Shown here: positions 6,253 through 13,988 of the stretch, one piece after another
How the letters are laid out: each line of letters opens with the position of its first letter
Position numbering within the stretch: the first letter of the stretch is position 1
Assembly: GCA_017414385.1 (NCBI GenBank)
Contig: JAFQMO010000141.1
Span: forward strand, 1 to 39,380
Length of the DNA stretch: 39,380 nt
Source of the DNA: Clostridia bacterium
Lineage (GTDB): Bacteria > Bacillota > Clostridia > Oscillospirales > CAG-272
Direction: 5' to 3'
Notes under the pieces: generated by a model
The model's database searches: none
Seen by the model: the letters and a program-made list of their open reading frames with translations, nothing else
What the model was told of the DNA's origin: nothing
Position numbers and translations under genes: made by a program

Positions 6253-7493
6253 ATATGACCTCTTTCCGCAGCATAATGTGTATCGTTATACATTTGATTT
6301 CCCGCACGCTGTCCCGCAAAATAACTGCAGGCGGCTGCACGGACACGCTCTCTCAAAAGTGTCCTTCCGTTTTTGATGGAATCATCAAGCGTCATCGGAC
6401 GGTCGCAAAGCGCAAACAGACCGACTGCGCCCATGCCGTACAATGCATATGCCTCAGGCTCGATGCATCCGCCGAACACCATACTGTCAACGCCCAAGCG
6501 ACTTGCGCGGCGCAAGAGACCGCAGACGGTTTTTCCGTAAACTGTCTGAGAATCCAAGCGCCCCTCACCTGTCAAAAGCAGTGAATGATCGGAAAAATAG
6601 CGTTCCGGATCTGCCGCATCCAGCACCGCATCAATGCCGCTTTTCAATGTTCCTCCAAGGAACGCAACAATACCTGCGCCAAGACCACCCGCAGCCCCCG
6701 CACCGGGCATCGTGAGAAGCGGAGCATTCCCCTCTTTTTCACATCCCGATAAATGCCATAGACTTGCAAGACTTGCAAGACCGCAGTCCAATTGCCGTAC
6801 GGCATCCGCATCTGCGCCCTTCTGCGGACCGTATACCGAAGAAGCTCCGTGTTCTCCGCACAAAGGATTATCTACATCGCAGCAAGCGGTAAATGCACAG
6901 GCTGCAATACGCGGGTCCATTCCCGACAGATCCATGCGCGCGATCCTCTGCAGATCAGCACCGCAAGGGTTCTCAATCAATGCTCCCTGCACGTCATAAA
7001 AACGAGCACCGAGCGCCGCTGCCATACCGCAGCCGCCGTCATTTGTCGCAGAGCCGCCAATACCGATCAAAAAACGGGTTGCACCGTGATCAAGCGCATG
7101 CAGAATCATCTCTCCGGTTCCGTATGTAGAGGTAAAAAGAGGATTTTGTTCCGCTTTGGGTACAAGCACGAGTCCCGATGCCGCAGCCATTTCGATAACA
7201 CATGTTCCATCAGGAAGGATCCCGTACTCCGCCTGCACCTTTTCCTCGTCCTTTTTTGGATGTCTGTGCGGAGGTGTAACGCTACACAAAAGACGCTTTC
7301 CTCCGAGCGACGACAGGAACGCCTCAACGGTCCCTTCCCCGCCATCTGCAACCGGCAGGGTGATATACCGAAGCGTCTGCTCATCTATACCAATATCGCC
7401 GCACGCAAGATGTATACCGTTTTTCGCAGCCTCCGCCGCTTCAAGCGACGTCATCGACCCTTTGAATTTATCAAATGCAAAAATAATATTCAT
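6249..7493 (-). CDS. Glycerate kinase
   Basis: This 414-residue protein belongs to the GarK/GlxK family, which phosphorylates D-glycerate to a phosphoglycerate that enters lower glycolysis. The start MNIIFAFDKFKGSMTSLEAA, the block VADGGEGTVEAF, the segment GIGGSATNDGGCGMAAALG and GAGAAGGLGAG are family hallmarks. The usual length is about 375-385, so the protein carries extra C-terminal residues. The last 17 codons run over a copy of the CG-centred palindrome and may be a late extension. The gene lies 73 bp after folC, with a GGAGAAGG site unusually far (13 bases) from the ATG, and its stop overlaps the ArsC-like start. Whether it makes 2- or 3-phosphoglycerate cannot be told here. Confidence 0.93.
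   Translation of the reverse strand: MNIIFAFDKFKGSMTSLEAAEAAKNGIHLACGDIGIDEQTLRYITLPVADGGEGTVEAFLSSLGGKRLLCSVTPPHRHPKKDEEKVQAEYGILPDGTCVIEMAAASGLVLVPKAEQNPLFTSTYGTGEMILHALDHGATRFLIGIGGSATNDGGCGMAAALGARFYDVQGALIENPCGADLQRIARMDLSGMDPRIAACAFTACCDVDNPLCGEHGASSVYGPQKGADADAVRQLDCGLASLASLWHLSGCEKEGNAPLLTMPGAGAAGGLGAGIVAFLGGTLKSGIDAVLDAADPERYFSDHSLLLTGEGRLDSQTVYGKTVCGLLRRASRLGVDSMVFGGCIEPEAYALYGMGAVGLFALCDRPMTLDDSIKNGRTLLRERVRAAACSYFAGQRAGNQMYNDTHYAAERGHI
6276..6293. promoter_or_regulatory. CG-centred palindrome, copy 3 (inside the glycerate kinase 3' end)
   Basis: ATGTGTATCGTTATACAT has perfect TGTAT / ATACA arms. It lies within the last codons of the glycerate kinase gene, 24 bp before the start of the ArsC-like gene. 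Confidence 0.65.
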
Positions 7494-7548
7494 ACTGTTT
7501 TTTCAACCTTCTCCACGATTTCTGATCCGTCCCGATCAACATTGCCAA

Positions 7549-7566
7549 ATGTGTAACGTTTTACAA
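7549..7566. promoter_or_regulatory. CG-centred palindrome, copy 4
   Basis: ATGTGTAACGTTTTACAA has perfect TGTAA / TTACA arms. It starts at the base after the folC stop codon (7567-7569) and lies 56 bp before the glycerate kinase start. Confidence 0.7.
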
Positions 7567-8898
7567 TTATGTATGTCCGACCTCTGATACCGTATCGTTT
7601 TCCGTATATCTGCCGCACCACCGTCGGATGTCTCCCGCAATATAAAGGGAACCGAAGCAGATCATCGGCAGATGTGTCTGCTCTGCCATGACAAGCAGGG
7701 TGTCCAACGCCTCAGCAGCTGACGGACGGTATTCCGCAGAAATTCCTTTTTTTTCAAACAGTGCAGCAAGCGCCTCACCCTCCATCGCTCGCGGTGACGG
7801 CGGTGTAATACACACCGCATGACGGATCTCTGTCCCTGCAAACAACGCGGAAAGTGTCTGCTCCGGATTCTTATCGCGCAGCATACCGCACAAGCAAAGA
7901 ATCGGCTGATCCTGAAAATAAAACGAAATATTCTCCGCAAGTGCCTCAATGCCCGATGCATTATGTGCACCGTCAAGGATCACCGTCGGCGCCGTTCCAA
8001 GAATCTCAAAGCGTGCGGGGAAGGATGTCTCTGCAAGACCGTCACGAATCGAATCTTCACTGACGGGAACACCGAGCGATCCGAGATGATGCAGCACATC
8101 GATCGCAGCAAGCGCGTTTCTCGCCTGATACACCCCGCATAAACGAAGCATATATTCTTTCCCGCGATATGCAAAACAGAGCTTGCCGAGTGCCGCCTCT
8201 TTGATCTCCATCTTTTCCGGCTCTGTAAGAATAAGCGTACTTCCTTGCACGGCGCAGCGTTCTGCGATTACCTGCCGCACATCCTCGTCGCAGTCACCGT
8301 ACAGAACGCATGGTGCACCTGCTTTGATAATACCGCTTTTTCTCTTCGCGATCTCGGCGCGTGTATTTCCAAGCAGCTCCGTATGGTCATAATCGATACG
8401 CATAATGACCGAGATCAAGGGCTCGATCACATTCGTCGCATCGAATGTGCCGCCAATACCAACCTCCAGGACCACAAGGTCACAGCGCATCTGCGCAAAC
8501 CATACAAGTCCCATCAGTGTGACAAGCTCAAACTCCAGCGGTGCTTCCCCCGTCTCTTGTGTGAAACGTTCCACAACCGAGCGGAGACGGTCACCGATCA
8601 AAGCAACCTCCGCACGGCTGATCATCTCACCGTTGATCTCCATGCGCTCACAAAAGTCCATGATAAATGGCGATATAAAACGGCCGACACGATATCCCGC
8701 CCGTCGGAGCGCGCATGACAGAAACGCACATACGGACCCCTTGCCGTTGGTACCTGTTACGTGCAAAAAACGGCGTGCCATTGTCTTTTGCGGATCGCCG
8801 AGCATCGCAAGAAGTCTCTGCATGCGGGATAACGTCGGCTCGGTATTTGCACGCGGCATGGAGTGCATCCAAGCAAGCGTTTCTTCATAAGTCATCAT
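7567..8898 (-). CDS. folC: Bifunctional folylpolyglutamate synthase / dihydrofolate synthase
   Basis: This 443-residue Mur-ligase-type enzyme adds glutamate to dihydropteroate and then to folates, using ATP, to retain folates in the cytosol. The ATP-binding loop GTNGKGS is at residues 49-55. EVGIGGTFDATNVI and DYDHTELLG follow, and the C-terminal domain opens with LDGAHN, as in the family. Length is normal. Two adjacent ATG codons (8898 and 8895) are possible starts after GGAGG; the second has the better spacing. A consensus promoter lies about 70 bp upstream. Glycerate kinase and the ArsC-like gene follow on the same strand without a visible terminator, so they may be read from this promoter. 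Confidence 0.95.
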   Translation of the reverse strand: MMTYEETLAWMHSMPRANTEPTLSRMQRLLAMLGDPQKTMARRFLHVTGTNGKGSVCAFLSCALRRAGYRVGRFISPFIMDFCERMEINGEMISRAEVALIGDRLRSVVERFTQETGEAPLEFELVTLMGLVWFAQMRCDLVVLEVGIGGTFDATNVIEPLISVIMRIDYDHTELLGNTRAEIAKRKSGIIKAGAPCVLYGDCDEDVRQVIAERCAVQGSTLILTEPEKMEIKEAALGKLCFAYRGKEYMLRLCGVYQARNALAAIDVLHHLGSLGVPVSEDSIRDGLAETSFPARFEILGTAPTVILDGAHNASGIEALAENISFYFQDQPILCLCGMLRDKNPEQTLSALFAGTEIRHAVCITPPSPRAMEGEALAALFEKKGISAEYRPSAAEALDTLLVMAEQTHLPMICFGSLYIAGDIRRWCGRYTENDTVSEVGHT

Positions 8899-8966
8899 TC
8901 ATCCCTCCTTCGGACAGCATAACCGTTTTGGAAAAACAGTCTGCCATTTTTTCAAAATGCTATCTC

Positions 8967-8995
8967 ATTATAGAATACTTTTATCGGTTTGTCAA
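8967..8995 (-). promoter_or_regulatory. Sigma-A-type promoter of folC
   Basis: On the minus strand TTGACA (8995-8990) and TATAAT (8972-8967) are separated by 17 bp. Confidence 0.9.
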
Positions 8996-9040
8996 GGTTT
9001 TTGTCAATATCTCCGCAGATGTTCCGATATCCGTTTCCGA

Positions 9041-9084
9041 AAAAAACACAAAACAGGCGCTGTCCGTTCCGCAGAGCCTGTTTT
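9041..9084 (-). terminator. Terminator of the pdaA-deacetylase operon
   Basis: The arms AAAACAGGC and GCCTGTTTT, with an inner CTG/CAG pairing, form a stem of about 12 bp with one mismatch. Read on the minus strand it is followed by a T-rich tail ending in seven Ts. Two CG-palindromes lie between the stop codon and this hairpin. Confidence 0.8.
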
Positions 9085-9102
9085 ATGTGTATCGTTTTAC
9101 AT
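9085..9102. promoter_or_regulatory. CG-centred palindrome, copy 5
   Basis: ATGTGTATCGTTTTACAT is one of the closest matches to the consensus. It is adjacent to copy 6 with centres 19 bp apart, placing the two on nearly the same face of the helix. Confidence 0.7.
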
Positions 9103-9103
9103 T

Positions 9104-9121
9104 TAGTGTATCGTTACACAA
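9104..9121. promoter_or_regulatory. CG-centred palindrome, copy 6
   Basis: TAGTGTATCGTTACACAA has perfect GTGTA / TACAC arms. It begins 9 bp after the stop codon of the second deacetylase (9131-9133, minus strand). Confidence 0.7.
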
Positions 9122-9130
9122 TATGCAGCA

Positions 9131-9946
9131 TCAGGATTCCGTATCGATCAGCTCCGAGACGGTAACGAAGCGATATCCCTGCGCTTTGAGTACCGGAATC
9201 ACCATTTTCAGCGCGTCAAGCGTCTGACTGTCCTTTCTCGAAACGCTGTCATGAAAGAGGATGATGTCACCGCTTTGAACCGTGTTCAAAATATGCTCTG
9301 CAATATCTGCCGCCATTGCATCGTCCCAGTCTCGGGTATCGATGTTCCAAAGGATAATCCGGTAATCCATGGTGGATGCAATGGTTGATATCTCCTCGGT
9401 ACAGTATCCCTCGGGCGGACGGAAAAGCGATGTCTTCTTCTCGGTCAGCTCATAAACCAGATCCTCACATCGGATGATCTCATCCTCAAGCGCACTGCAG
9501 CTGCACGCAGTACCGCAGCTGCACAAGGATTCGTCGGGTACCGACACCAATCTTGCGCCGCTGAAATGCTTTTTGCATCGATCGCAGATCGAATACGCAG
9601 TCCCCGAAAGCCGCGGATGGGTATCCGTATGATTGCCGATCTCGTGTCCCTCCGTATCCTCCCTGATCAAAAGCTCGGGAAAGAGACTGACCTGTGTTCC
9701 CACGACAAAGAAGGTGGCGCGAACATTCTCCTCCTTCAGATAATCGAGAATGTCTGCCGTGTATTTTCCGCTTGGTCCGTCATCAAAGGTCAGCGCGATC
9801 TTCATGCAGTCGTTTTCATGATGACGGAACACATTTTTATCGGTCATCACACTGTACGCACCGATATTGATGCAGAACAAAGAAAAAAGCATACAGACCC
9901 CCAAAGCAAACGCAAGGATCCTTTTCCCCCGACACCTCACACTCAT
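9131..9946 (-). CDS. NodB-type polysaccharide deacetylase with cysteine-rich insert
   Basis: This 271-residue carbohydrate esterase family 4 protein has an N-terminal signal or membrane anchor (residues 9-30) and the catalytic motifs TFDDGPS (53-59), NHTDTHP (H106, H110), RPPEG (176-180), and the late motif ILFHDS (H232). It probably deacetylates a cell-wall or surface glycan outside the membrane. Between the second and third motifs lies an insert with C121-x2-C124 and C142-x-C144-x3-C148-x-C150, which looks like a metal-binding or disulfide knot and is not normal for the family. Its ATG overlaps the pdaA stop codon, so the two deacetylases are co-expressed, which fits a cell envelope or spore role. 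The substrate is not known. Confidence 0.9.
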   Translation of the reverse strand: MSVRCRGKRILAFALGVCMLFSLFCINIGAYSVMTDKNVFRHHENDCMKIALTFDDGPSGKYTADILDYLKEENVRATFFVVGTQVSLFPELLIREDTEGHEIGNHTDTHPRLSGTAYSICDRCKKHFSGARLVSVPDESLCSCGTACSCSALEDEIIRCEDLVYELTEKKTSLFRPPEGYCTEEISTIASTMDYRIILWNIDTRDWDDAMAADIAEHILNTVQSGDIILFHDSVSRKDSQTLDALKMVIPVLKAQGYRFVTVSELIDTES

Positions 9947-10761
9947 CCTGCCGCCTCCTCACTGCGCTCCAATTCGTCAAGCAATGCAAAACGGTATCCA
10001 TCCGCCTCCCAAGCCGAAAGCAGCGTATCAAGGATCTGCGCGTTTGTTGCTGACGTTGGATGCAAAAGCAGTATCATACCGTTATGCGTATGCGCAAGGA
10101 TCTTGTCGATGGACTGCTTTGGATCAGGCTGTTTTTCATTATCCCAGTCACAGTACGCAAAGCTCCAGAACACCGTACGGTATCCCGCCTGCTGTGCTCT
10201 CTCAAGCACCCTCCGATTGAATTTTCCCTCAGGCGGACGAAAATAAGGAGCCATCGCTTCGCCCGTCAGTGTTCGGTATGCATCCTCAAGACCTCGCAGC
10301 TCCTGTAAAAAGGTGTCGCTGTCCAGCTGTGTCATATCCCGATGATTGGCGCTGTGATTGCACACAAGATGTCCCTCCTCCGCCATGCGGCGGACAAGCA
10401 CCGGCTCTGCCTTCAAAAGGTGCGAAAGCACAAAAAAGGATCCTTTTGCTCCGTGCCGCTTCATGACATCCAAAATTTTTTCAACGTTACCGTTTTCATA
10501 CCCCGCATCAAAGGTCAGATAAATGCGTTTGTCATCGGCAGGTGCGTTCTTGTCCGCATAATATGCACCGTATTGTTCCGTATAGGAAAGATTGGCATCA
10601 AGCGGGGGAATACTATGATCCTCGGTCCTTTGAAAATACCATCCCATTGGCTTGTCATTTTCGTCTGATCCTGCATCTGCCGCTGCCGTCGGGCACCAAA
10701 GAAACGCAGCAAGCAGCACACATACGCCCGACACAAAAAAACTTCGTTTTTTCACCGTCAT
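9943..10761 (-). CDS. pdaA: Delta-lactam-biosynthetic de-N-acetylase (spore cortex)
   Basis: This 272-residue secreted deacetylase has a signal peptide (about residues 6-29) and the PdaA version of the first NodB motif, TFDAGYENGN, rather than TFDDGP. NHSANH and YFRPPEGKFN follow, with LLLHP at the end. In Bacillus, PdaA removes the acetyl group from muramic acid after CwlD has trimmed the peptide, leading to muramic-delta-lactam in spore cortex. The gene therefore suggests a spore former. The start is the ATG at 10761 with AAAGGA ten bases upstream; a longer frame begins with TTG and lacks a ribosome site. No convincing sigma-A promoter was found upstream, which would be consistent with a sporulation sigma factor, but no clear sigma-G site could be shown either. 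Confidence 0.93.
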   Translation of the reverse strand: MTVKKRSFFVSGVCVLLAAFLWCPTAAADAGSDENDKPMGWYFQRTEDHSIPPLDANLSYTEQYGAYYADKNAPADDKRIYLTFDAGYENGNVEKILDVMKRHGAKGSFFVLSHLLKAEPVLVRRMAEEGHLVCNHSANHRDMTQLDSDTFLQELRGLEDAYRTLTGEAMAPYFRPPEGKFNRRVLERAQQAGYRTVFWSFAYCDWDNEKQPDPKQSIDKILAHTHNGMILLLHPTSATNAQILDTLLSAWEADGYRFALLDELERSEEAAG

Positions 10762-10921
10762 TTCGTTTGTTTCCTTTCTCTTTTTGATCTTCAAGCCGCT
10801 TTATTTTTCGGTTCTTGATCCTTCGATAGTGTGTACGAAACAAAAAAGAAAATCCTTTCAATTCTTTGCAGTTCTGTTGAAAAACACCACGGCTGCACGC
10901 ATCTGTACCGCATGCTGTACA

Positions 10922-10950
10922 TTGACAAAAGCAGAAAAATATGGTATAGT
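10922..10950 (+). promoter_or_regulatory. Sigma-A-type promoter of the MATE exporter
   Basis: TTGACA (10922-10927) and TATAGT (10945-10950) are separated by 17 bp, about 70 bp upstream of the start codon. Confidence 0.88.
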
Positions 10951-11020
10951 ATATCTGTATTTTTGACAAAAAACTTCATACGGTCACACATGATCTGTTT
11001 TCAAAGAGGTGTATATTTCC

Positions 11021-12487
11021 ATGGCAAATGCTTTTGCTGTTACCAATGCAGATAAAAAAAGAGAGATGATGCTGACGCAGCCCGTACAGCGCCTGATCCT
11101 GCGACTTGCGATCCCCACCGTGATCTCCATGCTCGTTACGACCTTCTATAATCTTGCGGACACGCTTTTCGTCCGACAAATGGAAAATGACAGCATGGTC
11201 GCAGCAGTCGGTATCGTTCTCCCGCTGATGTCCATCATTCAGGCCTTCGGCTTCTTTTGCGGTCACGGCTCGGGAAACTATATCTCCCGTGCACTTGGAC
11301 GCAAGGACTACAACGAGGCACAGAAGATGGCATCGTCGGGCTTTCTGTATGCGTTTCTGTTCGGTGCGGTCATCTCGATCCTGGGACTTCTTTTCTTAAA
11401 TCCTCTTGCCATCGTGCTCGGTGCCAAGACCGATGCAACACTTGCTGCCACGGTCGATTACATGCAATGGATCCTGATTGCCGCTCCGCTGATGACCGGC
11501 GCGATCGTGATAAACAATCAGCTCCGCATGCAGGGGAATGCGATGTTTGCCATGGTAGGACTGACCTCGGGCTCCATTATCAACATCGTCCTTGACCCTT
11601 TTCTGATCTTCTCTGCAGGAGACCGGATCTTTGGCGGCGCTGTCACCATGCCATTTGGTGCAGGCCTCGGTGTCGGCGGTGCAGCCCTTGCCACAGCCAT
11701 CAGCCAAAGCATCAGCTTTATTTTACTCTTGATCGGTATGTACCGCAGCGATGCGATCCGTATCACACTGCGTGCCTTTACGTTCTCCTCCTTTGGCGGG
11801 ATCCTTCAAGGCGGACTTCCCTCTCTTGCGCGTCAGGGACTTGCAAGCGTCGCTACAACATGTCTCAATCATGCAGTCGGCTTATACATCGCAGACGGTG
11901 TCATCATCGATGCCGTGCAAGCAGCAATGACCGGTGTTTCCAAGATCACGCTGTTCCTCTCTTCTGCGCTGATCGGTTTCGGACAGGGCTTCCAGCCTGT
12001 TTGCGGATTCAATTACGGTGCCGGCCGTCACGACCGTGTCATTGAGGCCTATTGGTTCTGTGTACGGGTAGCATTTGTATTCCTCTGTGTTCTTTCCGTA
12101 CTCGGATTTGTCTTCGCGCCGCCGCTGACGAAAGCCATTGCAGGCAGTACAACGCTTTCCGCAGAGATCGCCTCATTCACGCTGCGCTCACAGCTTGTCG
12201 TCTTCCCGCTCATGTCCTGGGTCATCCTCTGCAATATGATGCTGCAAAACATCGGCATGACCTTCCGCGCTACCGTCGTTGCCATGGCACGTCAGGGACT
12301 TGCGTTCATCCCCACCGTATTTTTGCTTCCGCTGATCACACAGGCACTTGATTCCAATGCACTTCTCGGACTGCAGCTCTCGCAGATGATCGCAGATATT
12401 ATCGCATTCTTCATATCTCTTCCGATCGGCATTTTTGTTTTGAAGGAAATGAAATCGGCGCACAAGAATTCGACGGAAGCAGTATAG
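11021..12487 (+). CDS. MATE-family multidrug/cation antiporter
   Basis: This 488-residue integral membrane protein has about 12 hydrophobic segments and the MATE layout. The first helix contains LAIPTVISMLVTTFYNLADT, followed by FCGHGSGNYISRALGRKDYNEA, with the pattern repeated in the second half (GFGQGFQPVCGFNYGAGRHD). MATE proteins expel drugs or metabolites by sodium or proton exchange. It belongs to the NorM/DinF-like branch common in Clostridia; substrate cannot be told. The start is ATG at 11021 after AGAGG, preferred over an upstream GTG. It is a single-gene transcript with its own promoter and terminator. Confidence 0.94.
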   Translation: MANAFAVTNADKKREMMLTQPVQRLILRLAIPTVISMLVTTFYNLADTLFVRQMENDSMVAAVGIVLPLMSIIQAFGFFCGHGSGNYISRALGRKDYNEAQKMASSGFLYAFLFGAVISILGLLFLNPLAIVLGAKTDATLAATVDYMQWILIAAPLMTGAIVINNQLRMQGNAMFAMVGLTSGSIINIVLDPFLIFSAGDRIFGGAVTMPFGAGLGVGGAALATAISQSISFILLLIGMYRSDAIRITLRAFTFSSFGGILQGGLPSLARQGLASVATTCLNHAVGLYIADGVIIDAVQAAMTGVSKITLFLSSALIGFGQGFQPVCGFNYGAGRHDRVIEAYWFCVRVAFVFLCVLSVLGFVFAPPLTKAIAGSTTLSAEIASFTLRSQLVVFPLMSWVILCNMMLQNIGMTFRATVVAMARQGLAFIPTVFLLPLITQALDSNALLGLQLSQMIADIIAFFISLPIGIFVLKEMKSAHKNSTEAV

Positions 12488-12510
12488 ATGCAAATCAAGA
12501 CAATACCTTC

Positions 12511-12558
12511 AAAAAAACGCATGTATGCCGCAAACAGATCGGCACCATGCGTTTTTTC
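12511..12558 (+). terminator. Terminator of the MATE gene
   Basis: The arms AAAAAACGCATG and CATGCGTTTTTT, with an inner TGCCG/CGGCA pairing, form a strong hairpin with a T run, 24 bp after the stop. Confidence 0.85.
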
Positions 12559-12593
12559 GTATGATGATATAAAGACTTGTGTCCATCAAAAGC

Positions 12594-12622
12594 AAAAAAC
12601 CACCTGCTTTCTGCAGGTGGTT
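12594..12622 (-). terminator. Terminator of the argG-to-phosphorylase operon
   Basis: A perfect 10-bp stem (AACCACCTGC / GCAGGTGGTT) with a 5-nt loop is followed by TTTTTTGC on the minus strand, 9 bp after the phosphorylase stop. Confidence 0.88.
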
Positions 12623-12631
12623 ACGATTGAT

Positions 12632-13402
12632 CTATGGATTCGATACGGCATCAGCGAGCGCCAGTGCAATTCCAAAGTGACCTGGATCATGCTGTGTATC
12701 GGTGATTTGTTCTTTGCTGCATCTCATATCCCATTCAGGTGCGTCCAAAAGATCCCCGCTCGTAAAAAAGACATATAGCTGCAGTCCTCGAAAATCACAC
12801 ATTGCCTGTACACCCGCACATTCCATTTCCACCGCGATACACCCATTTTCCCGTCGATTTCGGATATGATGCTCCGTCTCACGATAAAAGGAGTCTGTTG
12901 TCCATGTTTTTCCGACAACATACGGTATTTTCATAGATGCCATAAAAGCCTCAACCACATCTGCATTTGCAATGCAGATTTCATCTGATGAAGGTGCATA
13001 ATGATAGGAGGTCCCCTCATCACGCCAGGCAGCAGACGGAACAATCACCCGTCCCCGCGTGATCTCACGGTCAAGACAGCCGCACCCCCCGAACAGAATA
13101 TACCGATCGGTACGAATCTCACATTGTGCATCCTCGATTGTCCCGACACAAGCAGGTGCGCCAACATATGTTTTGAAAAAAGCGAATCGCTTATCCCGAT
13201 ATGAAATCTCCCAAATCGGCGTGACACCCGTTACAAAAGAAATCTCGCCGATCTTTCGGCAGGGATAGCTTTTCAGTACATATTCCTCTATCCGATAGGA
13301 AAACGTTACGATGCAGGCATCGACGGAAGGTGCATCCGCTTTCGTCTTCGGTTCGATCTTTGCCGCAGAATCCGGATCATAGCAATCGGTTATCATTTTC
13401 AT
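12632..13402 (-). CDS. Nucleoside phosphorylase family protein (PNP/UDP type)
   Basis: This 256-residue protein has the PNP_UDP_1 fold signature. FGGCGCLDREITRGRVIVP near the middle corresponds to the phosphate and ribose region, and VEMECAGVQAMCDFRG to the conserved segment whose glutamates hold the ribose, followed by FFTSGD. Such enzymes split nucleosides with phosphate, or hydrolyse adenosylhomocysteine-type nucleosides. Uridine phosphorylase-like activity is plausible but the base is not known. The start ATG overlaps the stop codon of the upstream acetyltransferase (ATGA), and a second ATG two codons in has better spacing from GGGGG. It is the last gene of the operon that starts with argG. 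Confidence 0.85.
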   Translation of the reverse strand: MKMITDCYDPDSAAKIEPKTKADAPSVDACIVTFSYRIEEYVLKSYPCRKIGEISFVTGVTPIWEISYRDKRFAFFKTYVGAPACVGTIEDAQCEIRTDRYILFGGCGCLDREITRGRVIVPSAAWRDEGTSYHYAPSSDEICIANADVVEAFMASMKIPYVVGKTWTTDSFYRETEHHIRNRRENGCIAVEMECAGVQAMCDFRGLQLYVFFTSGDLLDAPEWDMRCSKEQITDTQHDPGHFGIALALADAVSNP

Positions 13403-13944
13403 GCACCCCCAGTCAAGTTCTGCAAGCACGGCTCTTTGGGTACACCGACTGCCTGTCTTACCGTCTTTCGATAATATCGGACGCCAAGCCACCTCCCGTG
13501 CTTAAACGCAACATCATCAAACTGCGCCGCACAGACAAACCCCTGGCGTTCATGAAAACGCATGCTTCTTTCGTTTTCCGATGTCACAATTGCAATGATG
13601 TTATAGAAGCCGCACGCAATTCCCTGTTTTTCAATGGCATCGTAAAGCCGATATCCGATCTCTTGCCCAAGCACATCAGACGAAACATAGATCGAAAGGT
13701 CGCAGGTAAAGCGATAAGCCCCTCTCTCCGAAAAACGGTCCAGATATGCATATCCCAGGATCAAACCGCTCTCCTCATCCTCATAGACAAGGTACGGATA
13801 ATCTGCGGAGATACGCTTGACACGCTCAAGAAAGGAATCGCAAGTCAGCGCTTCTGTTTCAAAGGAATAGGTGGTATTACAGATATAATGATTGTAAATA
13901 TCCACGCACGCGGGGACATCACTTTCACGAATGGGTCTGATCAT
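13399..13944 (-). CDS. GNAT-family N-acetyltransferase (phosphinothricin-type)
   Basis: This 181-residue protein begins with IRPIRESDVPACVDIYNHYI, the opening typical of the PAT/YncA/bar group that acetylates amino groups of small molecules such as phosphinothricin, methionine sulfone or other amino acid analogues. The acetyl-CoA-binding region is the middle part (SIYVSSDVLGQEIGYRLYDAIEKQG), and ERSMRFHERQGF is the usual late helix. The ATG at 13944 is preferred, with GAGG six bases upstream, over a TTG start four codons earlier. Its stop overlaps the next start. The natural substrate is unknown. The gene lies 36 bp after the lactonase, in a gap holding a CG-palindrome. Confidence 0.88.
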   Translation of the reverse strand: MIRPIRESDVPACVDIYNHYICNTTYSFETEALTCDSFLERVKRISADYPYLVYEDEESGLILGYAYLDRFSERGAYRFTCDLSIYVSSDVLGQEIGYRLYDAIEKQGIACGFYNIIAIVTSENERSMRFHERQGFVCAAQFDDVAFKHGRWLGVRYYRKTVRQAVGVPKEPCLQNLTGGA

Positions 13945-13970
13945 ATAGTACCTCAATGATTGTTTTTGCT

Positions 13971-13988
13971 ATGTGTATCGTTACACAT
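13971..13988. promoter_or_regulatory. CG-centred palindrome, copy 7
   Basis: ATGTGTATCGTTACACAT is a near-perfect palindrome with 7-bp arms ATGTGTA / TACACAT. It overlaps the TAA stop of the lactonase gene and lies 27 bp before the acetyltransferase start. Confidence 0.72.

Noticed and set aside
8559..8576. Possible ninth CG palindrome inside folC (GTGTGAAACGTTCCACAA)
   Set aside because: It matches at only 14 of 18 positions and is in the coding part of a conserved gene, unlike the other copies. Chance is plausible.
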